DNA from: Paraglaciecola mesophila
GTDB lineage: Bacteria > Pseudomonadota > Gammaproteobacteria > Enterobacterales > Alteromonadaceae
Assembly (NCBI RefSeq): GCF_009906955.1
Contig: NZ_CP047656.1
Coordinates: forward strand, 620,001-684,000
Direction of reading: 5' to 3'
Length of the DNA: 64,000 nucleotides
In this document: one piece after another, positions 28,394-38,626 of the stretch
How positions within the stretch are numbered: position 1 is the stretch's first letter
Layout: every line of letters begins with the position of its first letter
Program-made: the position numbers and the translations under genes
Notes under the pieces: model-generated
The model's input: only the letters and a program-made list of their open reading frames with translations
Told to the model about the DNA's origin: nothing
Databases searched by the model: none

Positions 28394-28930
28394 CTAGGCG
28401 CGTTTGTACTCGGGAATATCCGCTAGAAAGGGAATAAGACGGTCGTTCATCACTTTAATAATCTCAAACTTTGCCAATGCTTTACTGTCGCTAACCATAA
28501 AATCATCTGAAATTAGCATACAAGTGGCGCAGCTATCATCTTGTTCTAATACGACCACTTGACCTAGCTCAGCGTTGTCATCAAAACTGGCCTCAAGCAT
28601 CGCAAGTTGAAAATGCGCCCCGCTGGTATTTTGCGCTTTGTACAACCAGCTTTTCATGCACACAGGTTTATGAAATTTTAAGGCGGCAGTGGCGTTTAAT
28701 AAGATTTGAACTAACTGCCCTTCCGTCAAAGGGATACCGTTATTGTCTAAGCTTTCCGCTAGCGCAACATAGTGCTCCGTGTCCTCAAGGCTAAACAATT
28801 GTTTTTCCGTAGGCAGATTAACAAGGTTCTTTAATGCAAACGGCACGACAAATGTAAGAGTATCGCCCAAGTCGAGGCGCAACTCATTTTCGTGCGTATA
28901 CCAAAACCAATTTGTATTCGGAAGTAGCAT
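28394..28930 (-). CDS. zapC: Cell division protein ZapC
   Basis: A 178-residue cytoplasmic protein matching ZapC, which binds FtsZ and bundles its filaments at the septum. The N-terminus LLPNTNWFWYTHENELRLDLGDTL and the stretch MKSWLYKAQNTSG are close to E. coli ZapC (180 residues). It lies next to pyrD in the same orientation, as in E. coli, which adds weight. Confidence 0.9.
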   Translation of the reverse strand: MLLPNTNWFWYTHENELRLDLGDTLTFVVPFALKNLVNLPTEKQLFSLEDTEHYVALAESLDNNGIPLTEGQLVQILLNATAALKFHKPVCMKSWLYKAQNTSGAHFQLAMLEASFDDNAELGQVVVLEQDDSCATCMLISDDFMVSDSKALAKFEIIKVMNDRLIPFLADIPEYKRA

Positions 28931-29045
28931 AATTCCGTAGCCTGTTCATTTCTAATCCTACAAAGAAACTAGCATAAAAAGCTTAGAAATCATGCACTTT
29001 CGTCATAATTAATTGTGCTAAAGAGTGACGATCTCACTTTGATCC

Positions 29046-30053
29046 TTATAACGCGTCGACGATCTCTTTTATCAATTTTGGTCCTTGGTAGATCAGCGCT
29101 GAATAAACTTGAATCAGGGGTGATCCCGCTTCGATCCGCGCCTTAGCAGCGTTAGCAGAGTCAATCCCCCCCACTCCTATCACTGGCACGTTACCCGCTA
29201 GCTGTTGACACAATGCGCTTACGATCCGTTGGCTTTTCTGGGTTAAGACTGAACCACTTAAGCCGCCTGCTTCATCTGCATACTGTTGACCTTTTACACT
29301 GTCGCGATCGAGGGTGGTGTTTGTGGCGATCACCCCATCGATCCCAACGCTTAAAAATGAATCAACCATTGAACTCAATTCTGCGTCTTCCAGATCGGGC
29401 GCGATCTTAATTAATATGGGTACATACTTTTTGTGCTCTCGTTCAAGCTTACCCTGCTCTTCCTTCAAACCAGTTAACAACTGAGATAACGCTTCGCCGT
29501 ATTGCAGGTTTCTTAAGCCTGGTGTATTCGGAGATGAAATATTGACTGTAACGTAACTCGCGTGTGCATAGACCTTACGCAAACAAATTAAATAGTCGTT
29601 CAGTGCGTCTTCTTCTGGTGTCGTTTTGTTCTTGCCAATATTAATGCCCAGCACACCTGTATATTTTGCTTTTTTAACCTGCTCTACGAGATAATCAACG
29701 CCTTTGTTATTAAATCCCATTCGGTTAATGATCGCCTTCCCTGCTGGCAATCGAAACATGCGAGGCTTGTCATTACCTGCTTGCGGCTTAGGCGTGACGG
29801 TACCGACTTCAATAAAGCCAAAACCCATGGCAGCAAATGCGTCGATACACTCTGCGTTTTTATCTAAACCTGCTGCTAAACCCACGGGGTTCTTAAACGT
29901 GATGCCAAGAAATTCCACCGGCTTGTCTTCAATATGTTGTTTGTACGCCATATTCAAAACGTTGTGTTGTGTGCGCTTAAGCCAGTTAATCGTAAAATCA
30001 TGGCTCCATTCTGCATCTTGGGTGAATAAAAATTTCTGTAAAATGGCATACAT
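29046..30053 (-). CDS. pyrD: Dihydroorotate dehydrogenase (quinone), class 2
   Basis: A 335-residue membrane-associated flavoenzyme that oxidises dihydroorotate to orotate with quinone, the fourth step of pyrimidine synthesis. The class 2 N-terminal helix is present (about 1-35, [20 protein letters not shown]), and [34 protein letters not shown] and [15 protein letters not shown] (with the catalytic serine) are canonical. The C-terminal FMN phosphate site is in [14 protein letters not shown]. The length equals E. coli PyrD (336). It is preceded by the gdhB terminator, so it starts its own unit. Confidence 0.97.
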   Translation of the reverse strand: MYAILQKFLFTQDAEWSHDFTINWLKRTQHNVLNMAYKQHIEDKPVEFLGITFKNPVGLAAGLDKNAECIDAFAAMGFGFIEVGTVTPKPQAGNDKPRMFRLPAGKAIINRMGFNNKGVDYLVEQVKKAKYTGVLGINIGKNKTTPEEDALNDYLICLRKVYAHASYVTVNISSPNTPGLRNLQYGEALSQLLTGLKEEQGKLEREHKKYVPILIKIAPDLEDAELSSMVDSFLSVGIDGVIATNTTLDRDSVKGQQYADEAGGLSGSVLTQKSQRIVSALCQQLAGNVPVIGVGGIDSANAAKARIEAGSPLIQVYSALIYQGPKLIKEIVDAL

Positions 30054-30072
30054 GGTGTGTGGTTTCCTCAGA

Positions 30073-30101
30073 CAAAAAAAAGCCCCGGTTAGTACCAGGG
30101 C
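30073..30101 (-). terminator. Terminator of gdhB
   Basis: On the minus strand GCCCTGG-TACTAA-CCGGGGC pairs over seven positions (one G-U) and is followed by eight T residues. It sits 22 bases after the gdhB stop codon. Confidence 0.9.
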
Positions 30102-30122
30102 ATTAAGACCTTACATTTAATA

Positions 30123-33100
30123 TTAAGCGTTAGCATTAATACTAAGCAACATTAATTCACGTAATGCGACCGAAAACTTCGCAAACTCGTGGGTGCTACT
30201 GGTTTTGAATTCAGACATCATACTATACCAGCGCTCTAATAACGCCTGATTATGCTCCATCCATGTGCCCAAAATGACTTGAGCGTCATCGCACTCAGGC
30301 GCACCTGTTAGTAAAACAATCGCTAACGCCCGTTGTTGCCAATCTAACTCTTCTCGATAAGATGCTCGAGCAAGCGCCTGCCAGTGGTTTGATACAGTCT
30401 GATTGTTGATCTGTTCGAGGAACCAATGTAACTCTAAACGTGAGCCTAAACGGAAATACAAACTGGCGACCAGTTTAATACTGCGGTTTTCGGCTTTAGC
30501 GATTTGTGCCAAATCCAAACAAGGGAACAAGTTGCTTAAGCTTGCCACTTTATAAGCTATCTCTTTTGGCACTCCCTCTTTGATCAAACGAGTGCAGTTT
30601 TCTTCTAGCTCTTTGTATTCATCGGCGACTAAATAGTCTTTAAGGTTTTTAAATAAATCGGCAAACGTCGATGTGTAGCTATCGATCGCATCTTGAATGT
30701 CCATGGTTTTATCGCCATGGCGCAGATACCAGCGAGAAGCGCGTCTGAGCGTTCTGCGCATACTTTCTAACATAGCGAGTTGGGTTTGCGCTGAAACTTT
30801 ATTGTCAAGTTCTTCAACTTCGTCCCACAAACTATCCATATCGAAAATACCTTTTACCACACAGTAAGCATTTGCAATTTCACAGATAGTGGCGCCAGTT
30901 TCTTCTTGCATACGGAACACGAAATTCATACCCATGTCGTTAATGAGATTGTTCGTTAACTTAGTGGCAATAATTTCGCTGCGCAGCGGATGCTGCTCCA
31001 TTTGCTCCGCATAGCGTTTTTGTAATACGTCAGGGAATGCACTGATTAGCAATTTACGGTGATACGGATTATCAGTGATCTCAGGAATGTTGAATCTTTC
31101 CTTCAACATCATTTTACCGTAAGCAATTAGCACGGATAATTCAGGGCGTGTAAGACCTTGTGATACCGCTAAGCGATCTGATATTTCATCATCTGTTGGG
31201 ATAAACTCAATCTCGCGATTAAGGTTGCCCTCTTTTTCTAGATTATGAATAAAACGTAATTGCTCTTTAAGCTGGCTGCCACCACTTAATTGCGTGATAG
31301 AAATTGACTCGGTCTGACGGTAGCAATCTTGGATCACCAAATCCCCGACATCGTCGGTCATTTCAAATAGCAGATTGTTGCGCTGCTTAAGGGTTAAATC
31401 CCCTGAACTAACCAATGCGTTGAGTAAAATTTTAATATTGACTTCATTATCTGAGCAATCTACACCGCCCACATTATCAATAAAGTCGGTATTCACTCGG
31501 CCACCAGAACGGGCAAATTCAATTCGCCCGAGCTGAGTTAAACCAAGGTTGCCACCCTCACCAATAATTTTTGCTTTAACTTGCGAGCCGTTGACGCGAG
31601 TATCATCATTTGCTCTGTCACCCACTTGGGAATGGCTTTCTTTACTACTTTTAACATAAGTCCCTATGCCGCCGTTCCATAATAAATCGACTTCCATTTG
31701 CAAGACGTTATGAATAAGTTCATTAGGCGTCATTGACTGTTGCTTAGTGCCCAACCATTTTTTCATCTCAGATGTTAATTTAATTGATTTAGATGCACGG
31801 CTAAATACATCACCACCATTTGAAATCAATGACTTATCGTAGTCGTTCCAACCTAAAGATGGGTTTTCAAATAGGCGTTTACGTTCTGCGTAACTGGTTT
31901 TAATATCTGGCGATGGGTCAAAGAAAATGTGCAAATGGTTAAACGCACAGATGAGTTTGGTGTGCTCAGATAAAAGCATACCGTTACCAAACACATCCCC
32001 AGCCATATCACCTACCGCGACACAGGTGAAATCAGTGGTTTGACAATCCACGTCCATTTCGCGGAAGTGACGTTTAACAGACTCCCAACCACCGCGCGCC
32101 GTTATGCCCATTTTCTTATGGTCATAACCAATACTTCCGCCCGATGCGAACGCATCGCCTAGCCAGAAATTGAATTCCTCTGAAATACCATTGGCGATAT
32201 CAGAAAAGGTTGCTGTGCCTTTATCCGCGGCCACTACAAGGTAAGCATCGTCTTCATCCAAACGTACGACCTCTTTTGGATGAACAATTTTCCCGTCAAC
32301 GATATTGTCTGTGATGTCCAATAAACTACGGATAAAAATTTTATAGCAGGCTTGGCCTTCTTTCTGGAAGGCTTCACGACCTTGGTTAACCGGCAAATTC
32401 TTACAGACAAATCCCCCTTTTGCGCCAACTGGCACAATTACGGTATTTTTAACTTGCTGGGCTTTTACCAAGCCTAAAATTTCAGTACGAAAATCTTCTT
32501 GGCGATCGGACCAGCGTAATCCGCCGCGAGCAACTTTTCCGCCGCGCAAATGCACCCCTTCAATCCGCGGTGAATACACAAATATTTCAAACTTTGGACG
32601 CGGCAGCGGCATGTCGGGAATAAGCTCAGGCAACATTTTAAATGACGCATAAGACTTTTCATTCCCTTGGGCGTCGCTTTGATAGAAGTTGGTACGCGTG
32701 GTCGCCAAAATTAAATCCAAATAACGACGAATAATCCGATCGTCATCCAAGTTCGAGACATTATCTAAGTGTTTCTTCACTTCACTTAACAGGGTTTCTT
32801 CACGCTTTTTAGAGCGACGTACTTTCGGGTTGTAACGTTGATTAAACAGCGATACTAAAATCTTGGCAATGTCAGGGTAATGCGCCAGCGTATTAGCAAT
32901 ATAATCTTTACTGAACGAGCTGCCTATTTGGCGCATATACTTTGCGTAAGCGCGAAGAATAGTGACGTTTCGTCCAGGTAAACCTGCACCTAGTACTAAG
33001 CGGTTAAAGGCATCGTCTTCCAATTCGTTTGACCAAACTTTGGCGAATGCGTTTTGGAAAAGTGTTTGTGCCCGCTCTAAGTCCATACGATTACTGGTGC

Positions 33101-34961
33101 TATGCAGCATGGAAAACTCCATGATCCAGTTGACTTCTCCGTCACTGGATTTCACGCGATAAGGACTTTCGTCAATCACCCGCAGTCCGAAGTTTTCCAA
33201 CATGGGTAAAACCGCAGATAAATGGATTGGCTCATTCTTGTGGAATAGTTTTAGCTTGACCACTTCACTGTCGTTGGCTTCTTCTTGTGGGCGATAAAAC
33301 AACATATCCAGTGTATGTTCGGCACTAAGCAATTCGATTTTTTCTAAATCAACTAAGGCTGCACTGGGTAAGTTATGCTCTTTGTAGCTTGGCGGGAATG
33401 CGTCGTCATATTTCTTTTCAAGTACTTTACCGGCCGCTTCACCATAGGTCGAACGAATCGTTGCAGTGAGTTTATCGTTCCAACTTTTTGTGAGCTCGAT
33501 GATGTTCTTTTCAATTTGCTTCACGTTATATTCCGAATTGTTGTCTTTGACTCTGACAATGTATTGCGTTCTGGCATATACAGATTCTGAGAAGTAGGTG
33601 GTGAATTCCACGTCTTCCTTACTGTTGAATGATTTTTGCAATAGTACTTGGGTGTCTTTACGCAGCTGGGTGTTGTACCGCTCTCTTGGCACATACACCA
33701 TACAAGAAATAAAACGACCGAAAACATCTTTGCGTACAAACAAACGTGAAATACCGCGCTCTTGCATTTGGAAAATACCTAACGCGATTTGTGCAAGTTC
33801 ATCTTCACTGCCTTGCAATAGTTCATCACGAGGATACGTTTCAATAATGTTAAGAAATGCTTTGTATCCGTGAGAGTCTTTTTCAAATCCAGATTTTTGA
33901 CAAATACTATCTATTTTACTTTTCAAAACAGGGATTTGAGTTGCACTACTATTATAGAAAGAAGCAGAGTAAAGCCCAATAAAGCGATCTTCTCCTACCA
34001 CATTCCCCTGCTCATCGAAGCGCTTTATACCGATATAATCCATATACGCTGGACGGTGCACCCGAGAACGACTATTGGTTTTAGTCAGTAACAGTGGATG
34101 ATCGCTCAATGCTTCTTCACGAGCTGAGCCAGGAATATTTGATAGTACTCTTTCACGATCACTGGCCGAGTTTTTCATTAACCCCAAGCTTGATTCATTA
34201 TCAGCCAACCAGCGGTAGTCGCCTTTCACCGCCTTAGCGCTGTATGAGCGATAGCCCATAATGGTAAAATTATGATCGTTTAACCAAGCCAAAAATTTAG
34301 CGGTTTGGGCTTTTTGTTCATCGGATGCTGGCGACGGTCTGTTTGGAAACTCATTGATGATTGAATCAAGCTTATCACTCATCGCACGCCAGTCTTGAAC
34401 CGCCAGCGATACTTCATTAACCACTGACATCAATTCATTTGCAAGGCCATCTAATGCTTTTTTGGTCGTTTGGCGGTCAACTTCAATAAGGAATATCGTC
34501 TCTTTAGTGGCGTTTTTGACGCTCTTTTTACCATCAACAAACCCAGTAAACTTATGTTCTTCATCTCGTTGTAATGTAATCGGGCTGTGTAGCAATAAAT
34601 GCGCAGTTACCCCTACACGGTTGAGCGCCATGCGCACAGAGTCCACTAAAAATGGCATGTCCTGAACGAGTATCTCAACAATGGTGTGGGTTGATTGCCA
34701 ACCGTGCTTACCGACTTCTGGGTTAAAAACACGGATAACCTGTTTACTGGCATCGAAATTTAAAAACTTATTCCACAGACTCAGCGTAGCGCCGTATAAA
34801 TCGCTGTCATTGCGATTATCTAAATCTTCTGCGGAAATATTATTGAACAAAATACGCGAAAAGTTCTTAACAAGGTCTACTTGGCCCTTGTCTACTTTCT
34901 TTTCAATAAGCTGAATTACGTTATCTAACAGAACTGAATGCTGGTGTGTTGCAACCGTCAT
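30123..34961 (-). CDS. gdhB: NAD-dependent glutamate dehydrogenase, large (180 kDa) type
   Basis: A 1612-residue NAD-specific glutamate dehydrogenase of the GDH-180 class, which deaminates glutamate to 2-oxoglutarate and ammonium in the cytoplasm. A regulatory N-terminal half (about 1-700, with ACT-like parts) precedes the catalytic core. Core blocks are GGLRWSDRQEDFRTEILGL, VGAKGGFVCK (substrate lysine), GDMAGDVFGNGMLLS and AKIIGEGGNLGLTQLGRIE (NAD-binding region), followed by a helical C-terminal domain. The length matches Pseudomonas and Shewanella GdhB. E. coli lacks this gene, which here lies between pyrD and the RND locus. It is monocistronic, with AAGGAATAG upstream of the ATG and a strong terminator. 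Confidence 0.96.
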   Translation of the reverse strand: MTVATHQHSVLLDNVIQLIEKKVDKGQVDLVKNFSRILFNNISAEDLDNRNDSDLYGATLSLWNKFLNFDASKQVIRVFNPEVGKHGWQSTHTIVEILVQDMPFLVDSVRMALNRVGVTAHLLLHSPITLQRDEEHKFTGFVDGKKSVKNATKETIFLIEVDRQTTKKALDGLANELMSVVNEVSLAVQDWRAMSDKLDSIINEFPNRPSPASDEQKAQTAKFLAWLNDHNFTIMGYRSYSAKAVKGDYRWLADNESSLGLMKNSASDRERVLSNIPGSAREEALSDHPLLLTKTNSRSRVHRPAYMDYIGIKRFDEQGNVVGEDRFIGLYSASFYNSSATQIPVLKSKIDSICQKSGFEKDSHGYKAFLNIIETYPRDELLQGSEDELAQIALGIFQMQERGISRLFVRKDVFGRFISCMVYVPRERYNTQLRKDTQVLLQKSFNSKEDVEFTTYFSESVYARTQYIVRVKDNNSEYNVKQIEKNIIELTKSWNDKLTATIRSTYGEAAGKVLEKKYDDAFPPSYKEHNLPSAALVDLEKIELLSAEHTLDMLFYRPQEEANDSEVVKLKLFHKNEPIHLSAVLPMLENFGLRVIDESPYRVKSSDGEVNWIMEFSMLHSTSNRMDLERAQTLFQNAFAKVWSNELEDDAFNRLVLGAGLPGRNVTILRAYAKYMRQIGSSFSKDYIANTLAHYPDIAKILVSLFNQRYNPKVRRSKKREETLLSEVKKHLDNVSNLDDDRIIRRYLDLILATTRTNFYQSDAQGNEKSYASFKMLPELIPDMPLPRPKFEIFVYSPRIEGVHLRGGKVARGGLRWSDRQEDFRTEILGLVKAQQVKNTVIVPVGAKGGFVCKNLPVNQGREAFQKEGQACYKIFIRSLLDITDNIVDGKIVHPKEVVRLDEDDAYLVVAADKGTATFSDIANGISEEFNFWLGDAFASGGSIGYDHKKMGITARGGWESVKRHFREMDVDCQTTDFTCVAVGDMAGDVFGNGMLLSEHTKLICAFNHLHIFFDPSPDIKTSYAERKRLFENPSLGWNDYDKSLISNGGDVFSRASKSIKLTSEMKKWLGTKQQSMTPNELIHNVLQMEVDLLWNGGIGTYVKSSKESHSQVGDRANDDTRVNGSQVKAKIIGEGGNLGLTQLGRIEFARSGGRVNTDFIDNVGGVDCSDNEVNIKILLNALVSSGDLTLKQRNNLLFEMTDDVGDLVIQDCYRQTESISITQLSGGSQLKEQLRFIHNLEKEGNLNREIEFIPTDDEISDRLAVSQGLTRPELSVLIAYGKMMLKERFNIPEITDNPYHRKLLISAFPDVLQKRYAEQMEQHPLRSEIIATKLTNNLINDMGMNFVFRMQEETGATICEIANAYCVVKGIFDMDSLWDEVEELDNKVSAQTQLAMLESMRRTLRRASRWYLRHGDKTMDIQDAIDSYTSTFADLFKNLKDYLVADEYKELEENCTRLIKEGVPKEIAYKVASLSNLFPCLDLAQIAKAENRSIKLVASLYFRLGSRLELHWFLEQINNQTVSNHWQALARASYREELDWQQRALAIVLLTGAPECDDAQVILGTWMEHNQALLERWYSMMSEFKTSSTHEFAKFSVALRELMLLSINANA

Positions 34962-35191
34962 GAGTTTACCTATTCCTTACTTTTATGGAAGTAACAGTGG
35001 TACTGAATCGACGATTAACAAATTGTTACACAATCATTACCGCCGACGACAATTAACTAGACTAGACAATAGACTGACATATATACAGTTTTTCGTCTCT
35101 ATGGCGCTATTCTCGCTAAAATATCGAGCCATTAAAAGCCCTAAATTTACGCCGTATTTACAATTGAAATAGTTATCTGAATTTAGAACAT

Positions 35192-35216
35192 AAAAAAAGG
35201 CCTTACGGCCTTTTTT
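35192..35216. terminator. Bidirectional-type terminator after the RND gene
   Basis: GGCC-TTAC-GGCC is flanked by A residues on the left and T residues on the right, so the stem extends and the T tract is present in either direction. On the minus strand it follows the RND transporter stop by 28 bases and ends the envelope locus. Confidence 0.85.
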
Positions 35217-35244
35217 ATGCAAAATTTTAAATAATTATGCGGAA

Positions 35245-37560
35245 TTATTTTTGCTTTCGCCAAAACACACTGGCTAATGCGGGTAACACAATAATGGCAC
35301 CCATCATATTCACCACAAACATAAACGTGAGCAGAATACCCATATCCATCTGGAATTTAAGTGATGAGAATACCCAAGTGCTCACGCCTACCGCTAAAGT
35401 AGCACCGGTAAATAATACGGCACTGCCCCGCTCTTTAAGCGCTTCGAAGTAGGCTTGGCGCACTGCCATGCCCGCTTTTAACTTGGCATTCATGGTAGAT
35501 AAAATATAAATACCGTAATCAACTCCGATACCCACGCCTAATGCGATAACAGGCAATGTAGAAACGGTTAAACCAATTTGCAAGTAAGTCATTAAGGCTT
35601 GCGCCAAGACCGAAACAACATACAGAGGAATGACCACAGCCAATGTGGCGCGTAATGATTTAAAGCTCAGTAAACACAAAAGAATTACGGCACCAAACAC
35701 GTACAACATCATTGGGTCTTGTGCGGCTTCAACGGCTTCATTTTGAGCAGCCATAACACCAATTGGCCCTGAAGCCAGCTTAAATTGCAAATCAGGCGTT
35801 TCAAAATCGCCGCGATATTCTTTTACCGCATCAACTACTCTATTAATCGTTTCGGCCTTGTGATCTTCCATAAACAAAATGATAGGCATCACAGAGCAGT
35901 CACCATTTAACAAGCCTGATGAGGTATCCACACGGGCGATATCTTGCACTAACGTTTGCTGATTACGAGGTAGAACTCGCCATTTAGCATTCCCTTCGTT
36001 GTAGCCTGCGTTAATGATTTTGGCGACAGAGGCTAAACTGACCGCAGATTGAACACCTTCAACGTTGGACATGCGCCATTGTAGCTCGTCAATCGCGTTC
36101 ATCACCTCAAAAGAAGTACAGGCATCTTTCGACGCTTCTACCAAGATAGACATGTAATCCGTGCTGATTTCATATTTATCGGTAATCAAAAATGTGTCTT
36201 GATTATAACGGGATGATTCGTGTAAAGCTGGAGCCCCAGCATGCAAATCACCTATCTTCATTTTTTGGGCTTGCATCCAGCCGAAGGCAAACAACCCTGC
36301 AGTGACGACAAGAATAACGATAGCGACTTTCGGGCTAGAGCAAGCTGCAATTCCATCCCAAAATTTATCAGCGCGGTTTTCTTTACCGGCAAATTTCAGC
36401 TTGTATTTATCGCTAAATTTAACGAATGACATAAGCACAGGTAGCAACAACAGGTTGGTTAAAATGATCACTGCGACACCCATACTTGCAGTTATCGCAA
36501 GCTCGCGAATAATACCAATATCAATAACCAACAAAGTCATAAAGCCAATTGTGTCAGACAGTAAGGCTACCCCACCTGGAATTAACAAAGTGGTAAATGC
36601 GAGCTTCGCCGCATCAAATGAAGAACTGCCTTTGGTCACTTCTTTACCAACTGAGTTGATCATCTGTACGCCGTGACTTATGCCAATAGCAAAAACCAAA
36701 AATGGCACCAAAATGGACATAGGATCTAAACCAAAACCAAGTAAGGTCAGCAAACCCATTTGCCAAATAACCGCGATAACCGAACACACCAGCGGCAACA
36801 CTGTCAGCATCAATGACTTACAGAAGAAGTAAACCAATATAGCCGTAATGGCGATGGCAATAGCAAAAAACACCAACACATCTTTTGCACCATTGGCTAC
36901 ATCGCCAATCATTTTGGCGAAACCGATAATATGAATACTGATATCGTTCGTTTCGAATTTACCACGAAGTTGGGTTTCTAGTTCGTCAGCAAGCGCAAGG
37001 GTATCGAGCTTCTCACCTGTATCAGGATCTAAGTCCAGCAACTTGGCATTGACCATGGCACATTGATAGTCGTCAGACACTAAACTGCCCACTATGCCTG
37101 CTTTTTCAATATTAGAAGATACTTTATCTAAACCTCTTTGTTCAGACGAGTTAAAATCCGCTGGGATCACCGGGCCTCCGGCAAAACCACCTTCAACAAT
37201 TTCCGTGAAACGAGTTGAAGAAGAAAACAGCGATTTAACCAAAGAACGGTCAACACCATTAATGAAAAATAACTGGTCGTGGACGTCTTTTAGGGTATCA
37301 AAAAAGTTTTGATTAAAAATATCACCATGGGTATCACACACAGAAACCAATATGCTGTTGGCCCCACCAAAATCATTCACATGCTTCATATAATTCTGCA
37401 TGTACTCATGATTAAGCGGTATGTTTTTGGTAAAACCTGCATCTAAACGCAATTGAGAGGACTGATAACCTAGGAAAACGGTAGCTGCAAGAAATACCAA
37501 TAAAACAGCGATACGGTTCTTGAAAATCAAGGTTTCTAAAAATTTTATTAAATTACTCAT
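35245..37560 (-). CDS. RND/MMPL-family transporter
   Basis: A 771-residue inner-membrane protein with RND internal symmetry: a first segment (about 15-33), a periplasmic domain (about 35-230), a six-helix block including FFAIAIAITAILVYFFCKS and LLIPGGVALLSDTIGFMTLLVID, a second periplasmic domain (about 440-620), and a final helix block with LPVIALGVGIGVDYGIYIL. The GVDYGIYIL and FAIGISHGVQM helices correspond to TM4/TM10, where proton-relay Asp/Asn residues sit. It fits the MMPL/COG1033 class that moves lipids or hydrophobic compounds. It starts six bases after the YCF48-like stop, so it belongs to the DUF1302-DUF1329-YCF48 set. The cargo is unknown. Confidence 0.9.
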   Translation of the reverse strand: MSNLIKFLETLIFKNRIAVLLVFLAATVFLGYQSSQLRLDAGFTKNIPLNHEYMQNYMKHVNDFGGANSILVSVCDTHGDIFNQNFFDTLKDVHDQLFFINGVDRSLVKSLFSSSTRFTEIVEGGFAGGPVIPADFNSSEQRGLDKVSSNIEKAGIVGSLVSDDYQCAMVNAKLLDLDPDTGEKLDTLALADELETQLRGKFETNDISIHIIGFAKMIGDVANGAKDVLVFFAIAIAITAILVYFFCKSLMLTVLPLVCSVIAVIWQMGLLTLLGFGLDPMSILVPFLVFAIGISHGVQMINSVGKEVTKGSSSFDAAKLAFTTLLIPGGVALLSDTIGFMTLLVIDIGIIRELAITASMGVAVIILTNLLLLPVLMSFVKFSDKYKLKFAGKENRADKFWDGIAACSSPKVAIVILVVTAGLFAFGWMQAQKMKIGDLHAGAPALHESSRYNQDTFLITDKYEISTDYMSILVEASKDACTSFEVMNAIDELQWRMSNVEGVQSAVSLASVAKIINAGYNEGNAKWRVLPRNQQTLVQDIARVDTSSGLLNGDCSVMPIILFMEDHKAETINRVVDAVKEYRGDFETPDLQFKLASGPIGVMAAQNEAVEAAQDPMMLYVFGAVILLCLLSFKSLRATLAVVIPLYVVSVLAQALMTYLQIGLTVSTLPVIALGVGIGVDYGIYILSTMNAKLKAGMAVRQAYFEALKERGSAVLFTGATLAVGVSTWVFSSLKFQMDMGILLTFMFVVNMMGAIIVLPALASVFWRKQK

Positions 37561-37566
37561 GGACGG

Positions 37567-38565
37567 TTACCGTGCTTGCTGCAAATGTTTAATGCCGTCA
37601 ACCGACACTGCGATAATTTGATTGTTGTAAAACACACCATTTACAAGCGTTTGCCCGTCACTCTGTTGCGTGTAGCTGACATCATCCCCTTGCATCGTGA
37701 CTACTGCACCGTTGTTTCCAAGTAGCACTGTTCGCGACGCGTCAACCGACACAACAGCATTCATAGACGCTTTACTACCCGCGTCGATCGCATTCCATTG
37801 CTGCGCATCTTGATCGAAAACAAATACGTTACCGCGTAAACCGGTAGCGATAAGTTGGCCAGATTTGGCTTGCGCGATGTTAAAAAATGAGCCCTGATAA
37901 TCGATGTCCATTCGTTTCCACGTTTGACCTTTATCTGTACTCTTGGCGAGTAACCCTGCTTCACCCGCGATATAAACGTTTTCGCCAGAAACAGAAATAC
38001 TATTTAAATGAGGCAAAATGGCGGCAAGCTCCTCCTTATAAAACGCTTCGTCTTCAAGGCGAATTTCATTTAGATAATCTTGATCATATTGACTAACAAA
38101 CTCAGCGTGCAATTCACTTTGCCATGTTTTACCCCCGTCTTGAGTACGCAAAAACGCACCATAAGCACCAATTGCTATGCCATGGTTTTCATTGAAAAAC
38201 ACTAGGTCCAATAACGGGCGCTCTTGCTCAGGATCAAAGTGCTGCACTTCCCAATTCAAACCATTGTTTTTCGTATGTAAAATAACAAAGTCATGACCCA
38301 CGGCCCAGCCTTGCTGGCCAATGAAATACACTCCCGTTAACGTTGAAGTAGAAGGCACTTCAACTTGTTGCCAATTCTGTCCGTCCATTGAGCGGATTAT
38401 ATGGCCTCGTTCACCTACCGCAACAAGCTGACCGCTATTCTGGGTAATATCAAGTAAAAGTGATTGATCAACCAAGGGTGCTTGAAAGCTGGTTTGCGCC
38501 GCGTGAATAGAAGGTAAAGGTGCAAGTAAAACGGCAATCACTGCACTTGCAAGGGATAATTTCAT
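37567..38565 (-). CDS. YCF48/BNR-type beta-propeller, exported
   Basis: A 332-residue protein with a signal peptide (hydrophobic 7-20, cleavage after IHA) and repeated propeller blades marked by ITQNSGQLVAVGERGHIIRS, GQQGWAVGHDFVILHTKNNGLNWE, NENHGIAIGAYGAFLRTQDGGKTWQ and AGEAGLLAKSTDKGQTWKR. The D-(G/N)-G-x-x-W units are BNR/Asp-box signatures, and the family is named for the photosystem II assembly factor YCF48, with which it shares only the fold. It probably acts in the periplasm as a scaffold for the RND pump encoded six bases downstream. That role is inference from gene order. Confidence 0.87.
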   Translation of the reverse strand: MKLSLASAVIAVLLAPLPSIHAAQTSFQAPLVDQSLLLDITQNSGQLVAVGERGHIIRSMDGQNWQQVEVPSTSTLTGVYFIGQQGWAVGHDFVILHTKNNGLNWEVQHFDPEQERPLLDLVFFNENHGIAIGAYGAFLRTQDGGKTWQSELHAEFVSQYDQDYLNEIRLEDEAFYKEELAAILPHLNSISVSGENVYIAGEAGLLAKSTDKGQTWKRMDIDYQGSFFNIAQAKSGQLIATGLRGNVFVFDQDAQQWNAIDAGSKASMNAVVSVDASRTVLLGNNGAVVTMQGDDVSYTQQSDGQTLVNGVFYNNQIIAVSVDGIKHLQQAR

Positions 38566-38589
38566 AGTAAAGGGGTTCCATCAAAATGA

Positions 38590-38615
38590 AAACGGTTGGC
38601 AAAGGCCAACCGTTT
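38590..38615 (-). terminator. Intercistronic hairpin between DUF1329 and YCF48 genes
   Basis: AAACGGTTGGC and GCCAACCGTTT form an 11-pair perfect stem with a four-base loop, 12 bases after the DUF1329 stop. Only TTTTC follows on the minus strand, so it may be a partial terminator or an mRNA-stability element that lowers expression of the downstream pump genes. Confidence 0.7.
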
Positions 38616-38626
38616 CTTGTACTCGA

